The notes beneath the pieces were generated by a model, which saw only the letters and a list, made by a program, of their open reading frames with translations, was not told where the DNA came from and made no database searches. Below are positions 7,581 through 17,818 of a stretch of 64,000 bases of DNA, piece by piece (the first letter of the stretch is position 1; every line of letters begins with the position of its first letter). The translations under genes and the position numbers were made by a program. The DNA is from JBJXGE01 sp046154185 (GTDB lineage: Bacteria; Planctomycetota; UBA8108; UBA1146; JAJFFE01): contig JBJXGE010000043.1 in assembly GCA_046154185.1 (NCBI GenBank), positions 62,001 to 126,000 on the forward strand, in the 5' to 3' direction.

Positions 7581-8993
7581 ATGTTTCGTGGCATCGCAGT
7601 GTTCGCGGCGATCGTGATGTGGAGTACTCCGGGATTCGCCGGTACGCCGACGGCGGCGCGGTTGCTCGCGTGGTGTTCAAGCAACTTTGGCGCCGGGCCG
7701 CTCGTGCCGCTCGCGCTCTACGAACCGACGGCGCTCCCGCTCGGGCCGAGCCCGGTCGGGCCCGGCACGAGTTGCTTTCAGGATCTCGATCTCGACACTT
7801 TCGGCAGTACGGTCGTGATCTCATCGGCCGACATGGATTGCGCGGATCCGGGCGAGTCGTCCAACAATTTGGACTGCAACGACTCGAATGCGACGATCAA
7901 TCCTGCCGCGATCGAGATCGTCGGCGATAGCATCGATCAAAACTGTAACGGCACCGAGTCGTGTTATCAGGACCTCGACAACGATAACTTCGGCTCGCCC
8001 TCGATCGTGACTTCTCTCGACGTCGACTGCTTCGACGCGTTTGAAGCGACGGTGCCCGGCGACTGCAATGACTCGAACGCCTCGATCAACCCGGCGGCGA
8101 TCGAGATCGCCGGCGACAGCATCGACCAAGACTGTAATGGCACCGAATTGTGTTACCAGGATCTCGACGACGACAACTTCGGTACGACCACGATCGTGAC
8201 GTCCACCGACGGTGACTGCTTCGACGCGTTCGAAGCGACGGCGCCCGGCGACTGCAACGACACGAGTGCGGCGATCAACCCCTTCGCGATCGAGATTACC
8301 GGCGACGGCATCGATCAGAACTGCGATGGCATGGAGAGTTGCTATCAGGATTCCGACAACGACAACTTCGGCAATTTCACGACGGTGCTGTCCGCGGATC
8401 TCGACTGCGCGGATTTCAATGAAGCGCCGGTGAGCGGCGATTGCAACGACAGCAATCCGACCATATTCCCGGGCGCCGCCGAAATCGTCGGCGATAGCAT
8501 CGACCAGGACTGTAACGGCGGCGACCTTTGCTATCAGAATCTCGACAACGACAACTTCGGCACGCTCACGACGGTGACCTCGATCGACCTCGATTGCTTT
8601 GATTTCAACGAAGCGCCCGTGAGTGGCGATTGCAATGACGCCGACTCGACCGTGTATCCTGGCGCATTCGATATTCCCGGCGACGGCATCGACCAAGACT
8701 GTGTCGGCGGCAACGCCGCAATACTGTTCGTGCGCGGCGACGCAAACGCGGACGCCACGATCAATATCGGCGACGCCATCACGATCCTCAGTTTCCTGTT
8801 CAGCATGGGGCCGGCGTCGTGCCTCGTCGCGCTCGATTGCAACGACGACGAGGGCGTCGACATCGGCGACGCGATCTACACGCTGAGCAACCTGTTCAGC
8901 GGCGGGCCGCAGCCGCCCGCGCCACATCCGGGCTGCGGCGCCGATCCGACGCCGGGGATGTTGGGGTGCGTGATGTTCCTGCCGTGCCCGTGA
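7581..8993 (+). CDS. Secreted protein with five MopE-like metal-binding repeats and C-terminal dockerin-like module
   Basis: A 470-residue protein from ATG 7581, chosen because GAGAGGA lies 8 bases upstream and the next 20 residues form a signal peptide (MFRGIAVFAAIVMWSTPGFA). A short Gly/Pro linker follows. Five tandem repeats of 63 residues come next, each built as CYQDLDxDNFG ... DCNDSNxxINPxAxEIxGDxIDQDCNG. These match the acidic MopE-type putative metal-binding motif. The C-terminal 85 residues form a dockerin-like module with two calcium-loop-like segments (DANADATINIGD, DCNDDEGVDIGD) and a CGADPT...C tail. It is probably exported and attached or assembled through the module. Ligand (Ca or Cu) is not decided by sequence. 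Confidence 0.85.
   Translation: MFRGIAVFAAIVMWSTPGFAGTPTAARLLAWCSSNFGAGPLVPLALYEPTALPLGPSPVGPGTSCFQDLDLDTFGSTVVISSADMDCADPGESSNNLDCNDSNATINPAAIEIVGDSIDQNCNGTESCYQDLDNDNFGSPSIVTSLDVDCFDAFEATVPGDCNDSNASINPAAIEIAGDSIDQDCNGTELCYQDLDDDNFGTTTIVTSTDGDCFDAFEATAPGDCNDTSAAINPFAIEITGDGIDQNCDGMESCYQDSDNDNFGNFTTVLSADLDCADFNEAPVSGDCNDSNPTIFPGAAEIVGDSIDQDCNGGDLCYQNLDNDNFGTLTTVTSIDLDCFDFNEAPVSGDCNDADSTVYPGAFDIPGDGIDQDCVGGNAAILFVRGDANADATINIGDAITILSFLFSMGPASCLVALDCNDDEGVDIGDAIYTLSNLFSGGPQPPAPHPGCGADPTPGMLGCVMFLPCP
7773..8717 (+). repeat. Five tandem 189-bp repeats coding for MopE-like motifs
   Basis: Five consecutive in-frame units of 63 codons inside the preceding gene, each starting at a C(Y/F)Q codon triplet and ending near DQDCNG. 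The units keep the Asp/Asn/Cys positions but have diverged at many others, so they are old internal duplications rather than a recent expansion. Confidence 0.85.
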
Positions 8994-9061
8994 TGGATCT
9001 TCTCGCAGCGGGCGCCGGGAATGGGCTTCTGAAACTCTCGGCGCTTCGCTAATCTGTCGCC

Positions 9062-11485
9062 ATGAGCCAACCAACATCCTCGCAGTCGGCGGAGCCGTCG
9101 GGGAGCGCGCCGCCGCCGCCGTTCCAGCCGTTTGTCCCCGCCGGAGCGCAACTCACTGAATTGACGCTACGCGGCGTCGCGGTCGGTAGTGTTCTCGGCA
9201 TCGTGTTCGCAGCGTCGTCGGTCTATCTCGGCCTCAAGGTCGGGCTCACGGTGTCGGCTTCGATTCCAGTCGCGGTGCTTTCGATCACGCTTTTCCGTTG
9301 GCTCGAACGCGCACTCAAGTTGCGACCTGCTTCAATACTTGAGAACAACATTGTGCAAACAACCGGCTCGGCCGGGGAATCCATCGCTGCTGGAGTCGCA
9401 TTCACGCTGCCGTCGCTCCTCCTCATGGGCTTCGACATGGAAATCTCGCGAATCCTGTTGGTGGCACTGATGGGCGGTCTCATCGGTGTTCTGATGATGA
9501 TCCCGCTTCGCCAATCGCTGATGGTGAAAGAGCACGGCAAGCTCACGTATCCAGAAGGCACGGCCTGCGCGGAAGTACTCATCGTGGGCGAGCGCGGCGG
9601 CACAAGCGCGAAACTCGTCTTCACAGGGTTCTTCTGCGGACTCGCATACTCCACAATGAACCTGATTCTGAAGCTGTGGGCTGACGCATCATCTTTTGCG
9701 CTCGGATTCTGGGGAAAGCTCAAGGGCGCAACTCTCGGCTTCGAAGTCTCGCCCACCATGCTCGGTGTTGGCTACATCATCGGCCCGCGCACTTCGTGCA
9801 ACATGTTCGCGGGGGGAGCGCTGGCGTTTCTCGTGCTGGTGCCACTCGTTCACCTTTTCGGCGACTCCGCGAGTGTTCCACTTCTTGGCGCGAACAAATT
9901 GGTCCGCGACATGTCGGCAGGCGAGATTCGCAACGCTTACATCCTCTACATCGGCGCGGGTGCCGTGGCGACCGGCGGCTTCATTGCGCTCGCTCGCGCG
10001 GTGCCGACGATTTTCTCCGCGTTCTTCCGGGCCATGGGCAGCATGCGCTCGCACGGTGTCGCGGGTGGCGGCGTTCGCACGGAGCGCGACTTGCCCATGT
10101 CGATCGTGATTGGCGGCTCGATCGCGCTCATCGTGGCGATCTGGTGCGCGCCAATACTAAACATCAATCTCCTTTCGGCAGTACTCATCCTTCTGTTCGG
10201 GTTCTTCTTCGTCACGGTGTCGAGTCGAATTACCGGCGAGATCGGCTCGTCATCGAACCCGATTTCCGGCATGACGGTCGCAACTTTGCTGATCACGTGT
10301 GGATTATTCGTGGCAGTCGGTTGGACTGGCGTCGAGTTCAAGGCTATGGCGCTCTCGACTGCGGCGCTCGTTTGCGTTGCCGCGTCCAACGGCGGCACCA
10401 TTTCGCAGGATCTAAAAACTGGCTTTCTCGTCGGAGCTACTCCTCGCCACCAGCAAGTCGCGATCATGTTCGGCGTGGTCACTAGTGCGCTCTTGGTCGG
10501 CTGGCTCTTGTGGTTTCTCAATGACACCCACGTCACTTATCCGGCTGTGAGCTATCCGAATTACAAGGCAACCGTGCTGGCACAGAACGGCATGGCAGAC
10601 GGGCCAGATGGCAAGCCCTATGCGATTCACTACATCGCCGAGGACGAAAAACTGACGGGTGGCGTTCCGCGCGGCAAATACCTCGTCGAAAGTGACGGCA
10701 CGCTGGCCTTTCGAGCGGATCCCGGCGTGTGCGGCACCTATGGGAAGAAACTCGTCGCGGCGACCGGTGAAAACCGGCGCGTCTTGCCGCCAGCGGCGGT
10801 ACCCGCGGATGCTCCGGTTGAGCTCGGTATCGATCGCAAGCCCTACCGAGTTGTGACCGAAACGCGCGACGGTCGGGACGTGAGTTACCTGGTCGGTGAG
10901 AACAACGAGATCATTTACGAGATCGAGCCGAAGACAAAGTTCGATGCTCCTAAGGCGCAGCTCTTTCGCCTCATCATCGATGGAACACTCGGCGGCGAAC
11001 TACCATGGGGACTTGTGCTCGCCGGGGTTTTTCTGGCGATCATGGCGGAGCTACTCGGCGTGTCCGCGCTGCCGTTTGCGGTGGGACTCTACCTACCGAT
11101 TTACACTTCCGGCGGCGTGCTCGTCGGCGGCCTCGTGCGTTGGCTCGTGGATCGGATCCGGCGCGGACCAAAGTCAGCCGAGGCCGAATACTCGCCGGGC
11201 GTGCTGATGGCGTCGGGTCTTATCGCGGGCGGCGCCATCGCTGGCGTCTTACAGTCCGGTGTTGAAGCTCTCGATCTGAGTAACCAAGTGAGCGTGCTGC
11301 ATCATCTTGAAAATGTGGAGCAAGGCTCACCGGGAATAGGCGAATCGTTGAGAAGCGGAATTACTAATCTCTTGAACAATGGTTCGTGGTGGCCACTCCT
11401 GCCATTTCTGTTGCTGGCTCTCATCTTGTTGTGGCAGGGAACTCGAGCGCGCCCGATGGAAAATCATCGCGGCGACGTTCGTTGA
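9062..11485 (+). CDS. Oligopeptide transporter, OPT family
   Basis: An 807-residue inner-membrane transporter with many hydrophobic helices. The ELTLRGVAVGSVLGIVFAAS opening, followed by SVYLGLKVGLTVSASIPVAV, and the KLTYPEGTACAEVL segment are OPT family hallmarks. Another is the SSNPISGMTVATLL segment. A soluble loop of about 130 residues (roughly residues 500-630) interrupts the helices, as in other bacterial OPT proteins. Such proteins take up oligopeptides or metal chelates with protons. The next gene encodes an S46 peptidase, so a peptide-scavenging pair is likely: the peptidase releases short peptides and this transporter imports them. Confidence 0.92.
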   Translation: MSQPTSSQSAEPSGSAPPPPFQPFVPAGAQLTELTLRGVAVGSVLGIVFAASSVYLGLKVGLTVSASIPVAVLSITLFRWLERALKLRPASILENNIVQTTGSAGESIAAGVAFTLPSLLLMGFDMEISRILLVALMGGLIGVLMMIPLRQSLMVKEHGKLTYPEGTACAEVLIVGERGGTSAKLVFTGFFCGLAYSTMNLILKLWADASSFALGFWGKLKGATLGFEVSPTMLGVGYIIGPRTSCNMFAGGALAFLVLVPLVHLFGDSASVPLLGANKLVRDMSAGEIRNAYILYIGAGAVATGGFIALARAVPTIFSAFFRAMGSMRSHGVAGGGVRTERDLPMSIVIGGSIALIVAIWCAPILNINLLSAVLILLFGFFFVTVSSRITGEIGSSSNPISGMTVATLLITCGLFVAVGWTGVEFKAMALSTAALVCVAASNGGTISQDLKTGFLVGATPRHQQVAIMFGVVTSALLVGWLLWFLNDTHVTYPAVSYPNYKATVLAQNGMADGPDGKPYAIHYIAEDEKLTGGVPRGKYLVESDGTLAFRADPGVCGTYGKKLVAATGENRRVLPPAAVPADAPVELGIDRKPYRVVTETRDGRDVSYLVGENNEIIYEIEPKTKFDAPKAQLFRLIIDGTLGGELPWGLVLAGVFLAIMAELLGVSALPFAVGLYLPIYTSGGVLVGGLVRWLVDRIRRGPKSAEAEYSPGVLMASGLIAGGAIAGVLQSGVEALDLSNQVSVLHHLENVEQGSPGIGESLRSGITNLLNNGSWWPLLPFLLLALILLWQGTRARPMENHRGDVR

Positions 11486-11519
11486 TCCCGCGCTGCGCAC
11501 CCTAAGGAAGCAAGAATCA

Positions 11520-13625
11520 ATGAACTTCGGTCGATCCATCGAACAATTTCATCGCAGCGTCTCCCTGCTCATTCTGATGTCGCTGGCGATGTTTACGCCG
11601 GCCGTCGTCGCCGACGAGGGCATGTGGCTCATGAACAAGCCGCCGCTCGAACTCCTCAAAAAGCGGCATGGCTTCGAGCCGGATGCGAAGTGGCTCGAGC
11701 ATCAGCAAAAGTCGGCTGTCCGTTTTAGTTCGGGCGGCTCGGGCTCCATCATCTCCGCGGATGGTCTCGTCATGACGAATCACCACGTCGGATCGGACAG
11801 TATCGAAGCCTTGAGCACGAAGGAGCGCAACCTCCTGCGCGACGGTTTCTACGCGCCGACCCACGCCGACGAACTGAAATGCCAAGACCTCGAACTCAAA
11901 GCGTTGTGGGAGATCGCCGACGTCACGGACCGCGTACAAGCGGCCGCGCCTGCGACGATGTCCATTGCCGACGCGAACACCGCGCGTCGCAAGATGTGCG
12001 CGACCATCGAGGGCGAAACCAAGGCGAAGAGCGGCCTCGACTGCGAAGTCGTCACGCTCTTCCACGGCGCGCGCTATCACCTTTACTCGTATAAGCGCTA
12101 CACCGACGTGCGCTTGGTGATGGCGCCGGAAGAGAGCATCGCTTTCTTCGGCGGCGATAACGACAACTTCGAGTACCCGCGCTTCTGCCTCGACGTCAGT
12201 TTCTTTCGCATCTACGAAAACGACGCGCCGCTCAAGGCGCAACATCACTTGCGGTTCAGCGCCGACGGTTCGAAGACCGGCGATCTTGCGCTCGTGTGCG
12301 GCCATCCCGCGCGCACGCGCCGCTTGTACACGACCGAGCATCTGCAATTCATGCGCGACGTCGAAGTGCCGCACGTGCTGCGCACCCTGTGGCGCCGCGA
12401 AGTGCAGCTCTTGTGTTTTTACGGGCGCAGCGCCGAACACGCGCGCGTCGCCAGCGGCGATTTGCACGGCGTGCAAAACAGCCGCAAAGTCTATGACGGC
12501 ATGCTCGCGAGCCTTCTCGATCCAACGTTTCTGGCGAACCGTCGACGCCAAGAGGAAGCGCTGCCGGCGGCGCTCGAGAAAGACGAGACGCTCGTCAAGC
12601 AGATGTTGGCGGCCAAAGCGCAACTCGCAACGACACTGACGAAGTACCGCGAGTTCTACCATCGCTACTCGGTGCTCGAGGGTCGGCAGATGGCGTTGCG
12701 CGGCGAACTCTACAGTGCGGCGCGCACGCTGGTGCGCCTCGCGACCGAGTTGCCAAAGCCGAGCGAGGAGCGATTGCGCGAGTACCGCGACTCGGGACTC
12801 GACACGCTCTATCACGGCCTCTATGCCGAGACGCCGATCTACGACACGCTCGAGGTCGAGCGGCTCGCAAGCGGTCTTTCGTTCTTGGCGGAGACGCTCG
12901 GCGCCGGCGATCCGCTCGTCGTGAAAGTCCTCGATGGTCTCGCGCCGCGCGCGCGCGCCGAGGCGCTCGTGCGCGGCACGAAACTCCGCGACATCGCGGT
13001 GCGGAAGCAGATCGCCGAGGGCGGCGCGGCCGCGCTCCACGGCGCCAACGATCCGCTCATCGAACTCGCGGCGTTTCTCGATCCCGAGGCGCGGCGGCTC
13101 CGCAAACGTTACGAAGACGAAATCGAAAGCGTGGAACGCGACGCGTATCCGCGCCTTGCCGCCGCGCAACTCGCCGCGTACGGAGATCGCCAATATCCCG
13201 ACGCGACGTTCACGCTCCGACTGTCGTTCGGCCCGATCGCCGGTTATCGCGAGGCCGGCGCCGACGTGCCGCCGTACACGACGATGGGCGGCGCGTTCGC
13301 GCGCATGGAGGATCGTGGCGGCCTCGATCCCTTCGCGTTGCCGGACAGCTGGCGCGCCGCGAAGAGCAAACTTGAGCTCGACACGCCCTACAACTTCGTA
13401 TGCACCGCCGACATCATCGGCGGCAATTCCGGAAGCCCCGTCGTCAACCGCGTGGGCGAAGTGATCGGCATCATCTTCGACGGCAACCTGCAGAGCCTGT
13501 CGGCCGACCTCGCCTACGACGATAAACTCGCGCGCGCGCTGAGCGTCGATGCGCGCGCGATCATCGAGAGCCTGCGCAAGATCTACGGCGCGTCGGCGCT
13601 CGCGGATGAAATCTTGCGGAAGTAA
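11520..13625 (+). CDS. S46 family dipeptidyl peptidase (DPP7/DPP11-like), exported
   Basis: About 701 residues from ATG 11520, which has AAGGAAG upstream; the frame is open earlier but runs into the OPT gene. A signal peptide covers about the first 32 residues. The mature start (DEGMWLMNKPP) is the S46 signature. The trypsin-like triad is visible: His in GLVMTNHHVG, Asp in FFGGDNDNFEYPRF, Ser in IIGGNSGSPVVN. S46 enzymes remove dipeptides from the N-terminus of peptides in the periplasm. It is 35 bases after the OPT transporter gene and probably feeds it. The P1 preference (hydrophobic or acidic) is not clear from the sequence alone. Confidence 0.93.
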   Translation: MNFGRSIEQFHRSVSLLILMSLAMFTPAVVADEGMWLMNKPPLELLKKRHGFEPDAKWLEHQQKSAVRFSSGGSGSIISADGLVMTNHHVGSDSIEALSTKERNLLRDGFYAPTHADELKCQDLELKALWEIADVTDRVQAAAPATMSIADANTARRKMCATIEGETKAKSGLDCEVVTLFHGARYHLYSYKRYTDVRLVMAPEESIAFFGGDNDNFEYPRFCLDVSFFRIYENDAPLKAQHHLRFSADGSKTGDLALVCGHPARTRRLYTTEHLQFMRDVEVPHVLRTLWRREVQLLCFYGRSAEHARVASGDLHGVQNSRKVYDGMLASLLDPTFLANRRRQEEALPAALEKDETLVKQMLAAKAQLATTLTKYREFYHRYSVLEGRQMALRGELYSAARTLVRLATELPKPSEERLREYRDSGLDTLYHGLYAETPIYDTLEVERLASGLSFLAETLGAGDPLVVKVLDGLAPRARAEALVRGTKLRDIAVRKQIAEGGAAALHGANDPLIELAAFLDPEARRLRKRYEDEIESVERDAYPRLAAAQLAAYGDRQYPDATFTLRLSFGPIAGYREAGADVPPYTTMGGAFARMEDRGGLDPFALPDSWRAAKSKLELDTPYNFVCTADIIGGNSGSPVVNRVGEVIGIIFDGNLQSLSADLAYDDKLARALSVDARAIIESLRKIYGASALADEILRK

Positions 13626-13657
13626 ACGCACTGCGGTGCATGGCAGCTCGTCGGCCC

Positions 13658-14530
13658 CTACAACCCCCGCGCCCACTCCGGGCGAAGCGGCGCCGCACCG
13701 GCGAGCGCGGCGTCGATGTGTTGCAACATCGCGGCGCGGTCGTGTGGGAGGCGGCCGCCGATGGGCAGATAGTTCGACGCGTGGTTGGAACGGAAGAGGC
13801 AATCGGTCGGGTTCGCCTCTCCGACGAATATGCGCAGTTCGTGCAGCAACTGCGGGAGGTCCGGAAGCGCGAACAGCTCCTTCGCTTGCATGCGAGCGAG
13901 CGGCGTGCCCTCGACGACCGTGACCGTCAGCGTCGCCAAGAACTCCGGATCCATCGCGGTCGCGAGCGCCGCGGACGCGTGCGCATGCGCCTCGGATCGT
14001 TCGACACCGGCAACGCCTAATAGAAAAATCGCCGACAACTCCATCCGCGCGGCGCGCGCCTTTTGCGCGGCTTCGACGTGCTCGGCGAAAGTCGCGCCCT
14101 TCGCGATGCGTTTGAGCGTGCGCTCGTCGCCCGACTCTGGACCTATGTAGAGCCGGGAGAGTCCGAGCGAGCGCAGGCGCTCGAGCTCGGCGGGGCTTTT
14201 CTTGAGGACGTTTCGCGCCATGGCATAACAGCTCACACGCTTGAGACGCGGAAACGCGGCGCGCAACGCCTCGAGAATAGTTTGCCACTCGGCGAGCGGG
14301 AGTATCAGCGCGTCGCCATCCGCGACGAAGACCTTCTCCACGCGATCGCCATAGCTGCGCCGAGCGCGCTGCACGTCTTCGAGCGTTTCCGCGAGCGGTC
14401 GCACGCGGAACTGCTTCGCGCGATACATATCGCAGTACGTGCACTTATTCCACGAGCAACCGATCGTGGCCTGCAGGATGTAAGAGTCGGCCTCGCTCGG
14501 CGGCCGGTAGATGTCGCCTTCGTAACGCAT
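13658..14530 (-). CDS. Radical SAM protein
   Basis: A 290-residue protein with an iron-sulfur cluster motif near the N-terminus: Cys25, Cys30 and Cys33 in GCSWNKCTYC, that is CxxxxCxxC, a spacing seen in a group of radical SAM oxidoreductases. ADGDALIL, YIGPESGDERTLKRI and LLGVAG follow the usual partial TIM-barrel strands. The substrate is unknown, and no partner gene is adjacent. It converges on the S46 peptidase gene with 32 bases between the stops. Confidence 0.85.
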   Translation of the reverse strand: MRYEGDIYRPPSEADSYILQATIGCSWNKCTYCDMYRAKQFRVRPLAETLEDVQRARRSYGDRVEKVFVADGDALILPLAEWQTILEALRAAFPRLKRVSCYAMARNVLKKSPAELERLRSLGLSRLYIGPESGDERTLKRIAKGATFAEHVEAAQKARAARMELSAIFLLGVAGVERSEAHAHASAALATAMDPEFLATLTVTVVEGTPLARMQAKELFALPDLPQLLHELRIFVGEANPTDCLFRSNHASNYLPIGGRLPHDRAAMLQHIDAALAGAAPLRPEWARGL

Positions 14531-14563
14531 GACCCGGATCTTAGCGCAACAACCGGCCCTTGT

Positions 14564-17500
14564 TCATGGGCAAGGCGGGAACGCCAGGCAGCCGAGCGCA
14601 TCCGCGGTCGGGTCGGGACCACACACGGAACCCGGCGGCGGCGGCGGCGGCGCGCCGGCCAGGAACAGCGCGCTCAACACGAAGATCGCGTCGCCTATAT
14701 TCCCGCTGCCATCGTCGTTCGCATCCGCGGCGTCGACGCAACTCGGTGTCGGCGATCCGGCGGCGAATAGCCAACTCAAGATGAAGATCGCATCGGCGAT
14801 GTTCAACGCGCCGTCCGCGTTGGCATCGGCGCGCCGGAAATTCGGCCCTGACGGTAGCGCCGTCTCTGGGCAGATCGAGAGTTCGCAGCGCAGCAAGTTC
14901 CCCGTCCGCCCCGGCGTCATGTCGAACACCATCAAGGTCCAGTCGCCGCTGGCGTTTTCGCCATCAAAAGTCGCGAGCGGCGTCGCGGATGTGCGCGTGC
15001 CGAAGCCATCATTCACGGCGCCGGGCGCCGCCGCGTCGTCGATGCGTCGCGCGAAGTTCGACGCTTGTTCGCCACTCGCGACGAGCTGCGCGACTGTGCC
15101 TTGCGGAGACACCAACATCACTTCGACATCGGCGGCGAACTCATGCTCGATCTCCAGCTCGACATCGAGATCCCCCACCGTGATCGACGGTCCGAACACA
15201 ATGAGACTCACCGAAACCCCGGACGGACTGCCGTCCGGGATTGGGATCGGTCCAACAGCTGCGCTCGTGCCGACGAGCCCATCGAGACGGTGACAGTCTT
15301 CACGATCTGGCGCCATGAGCGGATCGACGGCCGCGACTTCGAGCAAAGTGCCGTCGGCGCCGACGACGTAAAGTGCCGCCACGCCCTGGATCCCGCTCGG
15401 GTCGAACTCGATTCCGCGTGGGTTTGGAATTGTCGGCGGAAGCGCAATCCCCGAGCGCGGCCGCGCGCCGCCGTCGGTCGCGGACGCATGAGTGATTCCG
15501 CTCACGCCGTGACTCACTTCGAGGAGACCAATCGGTCCGCGCGCAGTGACACCGAAGATCGCGCCGCCGCCGAGCGGATGCGTATACGTCAGACCTTGGT
15601 AAGCCCCGGTGAATCGACTGTGCGAGCTCACTTCGCCGGTGTTTACGTTCGCGGCCCACAGCGTTCCGCTCGCATCGATCTCGATGTCGCCCGGATTCAA
15701 GAAGAAGCCGAACTCGTCTTGTAGCGCGCCGACCGGCTGTGGATTGTTGCCGTTCAAGTCCGTCGTCCACAACGACGAGAAATTCGCCCAGTAGAGAAGT
15801 CCGTCGAATTCCGCGATGCCGGTTGCCGCACCGATCGGACTCGGGATCGTCGGAATCGGTAACGCGAAGTCGTTCTTGTCGAAACGATACGCGACGTCGT
15901 TGACGCTATCGGTGACGTAGAGCAAATTCCCGACCTGCGCGATGCCGGCGTATTGCTGACCGGGGCTCGTGAAGCTCCGCAACACATCGCCCGGCAGCGG
16001 GATGACGACTTCCGCCTCAACTTCGCTCGGCTCACTGGCCTGGCTGCCGATGAATCCGCGCACTCGGAGATTGTGAATCCCGTAAGGCAAATTAAAGAGG
16101 GTCGTGCTCGTCGTGCCACCCGGCAATGTGAGGGTCGTGATCGGCGCCGCCGCGTTGACAATCACATCGAGCTGGGTGAAGCCGACGGGGTTCGTCCAGC
16201 TCAAGAAGACATCGCGGCCGGCCACCGTCGCTACGAGATTCTCAGGCGGTCGCACGCCGACCGCCGGCGCCAGGTGGATGTCCGCGAAGGCCGGCTCGCT
16301 GCGCACGGCGCCGAGGACGCCACGCACTTCGATCGAGTGCATGCCGGGCAGCAGCCCGGTCGACGAGAAGAACGTCGTTGGCGCCAAGAGTTGCGGCGCC
16401 GCATCGTCGAGTCGCACTTCGATGAAGTTGTAGACGACGGGGTTTTGCCACTGCCAATTCACGACGCCCGGCAGCGGCGACGATGCGATCAGGTTGACGA
16501 CGCGCGGGACTGTCGACGGTACGGCAACGATCGAAGTCGAAAGGTAGGCCTTCGCACCGGCGCGACCACGAACCTCGATGGTTCGATAATCGCCAGGCAG
16601 CGAAACCGGCAATCCGACCTGCGTCGCCGTACCCTGTTGGATTCCGAACGTCAGACCATCAAGAGTCGCGGCAAACCAATCCGGCGCCCCACCGAGGCCG
16701 AGATCGCCTGGCGCAAGCCCGCCGCCGAAACTCCCTACGACCGGACCGTTCCGCGGCCACGGAAACGGAGTGTCGGGATCGAGGTGAGAAATCCCGTCGA
16801 TGTCGGCGTCAGAGGTCGGTACCGCCGAATACAACAGACCGAGCGACTCTGCCGTCATATGAAGCTGCGCCGGAAGACCGCCGGCCAGCGCGTAATTGAC
16901 GGATGGGCGGAACTCAAAGATATCCGCGGCGCTGAGCGCGTTCGCCGCGAGCGACGCACTCGTTCGCGTAAGCGAGTACCAGCCGACCGGGCCGACCGGC
17001 GAGTTAGTCCCAAACTCGTTGAGCGCTAGCGCGTCGATGTTGTCGGTCGTCGGATTGAGACCAAGACTCGGCGCGGTCTTGTAGATCGTGATCGTGTCGG
17101 TCGGGCTGAGCCGCAGGATGTCGGCACGGGAGTAGCCGGGCACGGAAACATCAATTGAGAAATAGATCGGAGAAAGCGTGGCAAACGAACTCGGCTCCAG
17201 CAATTCCAAGTTTGCGATATTACTGACATCCGGCGCGCTAGAGTTCGGATACCCGGCCGTGCCCGTGACGCCGGCGCGCGTCGTGCCAAAGTAGGGCGTC
17301 GAGGGGACTGCTGACGCGTTGTTGTCATCGCACACTTTCGTGTGCGAGCTGATCGTGCGCGTAATAACGCGACTATCGAAGCGCTTGTAGAGATCCGATT
17401 CGGCCTCGGTTACCGCTTCGTAATAGAGCGGCGTGCCCTTGGCGGCGCCTTTGAGCCCGGTCGGCGTCAGGGAGATCGTGAACACGAACCACGAGTGGTT

Positions 17501-17818
17501 ATTGAGGTACTGGCCGATCTCGAGGCCCGAACTCAGCGCATCCACTTTGATCGGCGGAGCTCCAATTGGCAACAAAGGCTGCAGTTGCGCGGCGACGGCG
17601 TTCGCGAGCCGCACGCTGGCATTGGTCGCGAGATTCGTTATGTCGTTGTAGGTGAGGACTGCATTGAGTGGCATCGGCGGCATCTCGGGATTCGTCGCGT
17701 AGGGCGTATCGTGGATCATGAATGAGAAATAGTCTTTAGCAACGAGCGGCGCGCAAAACCCAATCGTCAGGAGCGCACACACAACAGTGACTTGGCGGTT
17801 GACCGGTGACTTTTTCAT
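14564..17818 (-). CDS. Large secreted protein: beta-propeller-like region, P-domain and C-terminal dockerin-like module
   Basis: A 1084-residue protein with a signal peptide (VTVVCALLTIGFCAPLVA). The first 450 residues match nothing I recognise. Two or three Ig/fibronectin-like units follow (LPGVVNWQWQNPVVYNFIEV and similar). Next comes a segment with NHL-propeller-like repeats (LLYVTDSVNDVAYRFDKNDF, ASGTLWAANVNTGEV). A proprotein-convertase P-domain-like region (LDVELEIEHEFAADVEVMLV ... GDWTLMVFD) precedes the C-terminal dockerin-like module (DANADGALNIAD, DANDDGSGNIGD, then CGPDPTADALGC and a PCP end). It is probably exported and held at the surface or in a complex by the module. It is in the same orientation as the next secreted gene, but about 310 bases separate them. 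Confidence 0.8.
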   Translation of the reverse strand: MKKSPVNRQVTVVCALLTIGFCAPLVAKDYFSFMIHDTPYATNPEMPPMPLNAVLTYNDITNLATNASVRLANAVAAQLQPLLPIGAPPIKVDALSSGLEIGQYLNNHSWFVFTISLTPTGLKGAAKGTPLYYEAVTEAESDLYKRFDSRVITRTISSHTKVCDDNNASAVPSTPYFGTTRAGVTGTAGYPNSSAPDVSNIANLELLEPSSFATLSPIYFSIDVSVPGYSRADILRLSPTDTITIYKTAPSLGLNPTTDNIDALALNEFGTNSPVGPVGWYSLTRTSASLAANALSAADIFEFRPSVNYALAGGLPAQLHMTAESLGLLYSAVPTSDADIDGISHLDPDTPFPWPRNGPVVGSFGGGLAPGDLGLGGAPDWFAATLDGLTFGIQQGTATQVGLPVSLPGDYRTIEVRGRAGAKAYLSTSIVAVPSTVPRVVNLIASSPLPGVVNWQWQNPVVYNFIEVRLDDAAPQLLAPTTFFSSTGLLPGMHSIEVRGVLGAVRSEPAFADIHLAPAVGVRPPENLVATVAGRDVFLSWTNPVGFTQLDVIVNAAAPITTLTLPGGTTSTTLFNLPYGIHNLRVRGFIGSQASEPSEVEAEVVIPLPGDVLRSFTSPGQQYAGIAQVGNLLYVTDSVNDVAYRFDKNDFALPIPTIPSPIGAATGIAEFDGLLYWANFSSLWTTDLNGNNPQPVGALQDEFGFFLNPGDIEIDASGTLWAANVNTGEVSSHSRFTGAYQGLTYTHPLGGGAIFGVTARGPIGLLEVSHGVSGITHASATDGGARPRSGIALPPTIPNPRGIEFDPSGIQGVAALYVVGADGTLLEVAAVDPLMAPDREDCHRLDGLVGTSAAVGPIPIPDGSPSGVSVSLIVFGPSITVGDLDVELEIEHEFAADVEVMLVSPQGTVAQLVASGEQASNFARRIDDAAAPGAVNDGFGTRTSATPLATFDGENASGDWTLMVFDMTPGRTGNLLRCELSICPETALPSGPNFRRADANADGALNIADAIFILSWLFAAGSPTPSCVDAADANDDGSGNIGDAIFVLSALFLAGAPPPPPPGSVCGPDPTADALGCLAFPPCP

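Noticed and set aside
7773..8717. CRISPR-like repeats
   Set aside because: The 189-base units are in frame, protein-coding and contiguous, with no spacers.
7821..9077. A 418-codon open frame on the minus strand
   Set aside because: It lies opposite the MopE-repeat/dockerin gene and its repeated composition mirrors those repeats. It has no signal, ribosome site or family similarity.
11517..14444. A 975-codon open frame on the minus strand
   Set aside because: It is mainly the antisense of the S46 peptidase gene and joins part of the radical SAM gene in another frame. High GC keeps such frames open.
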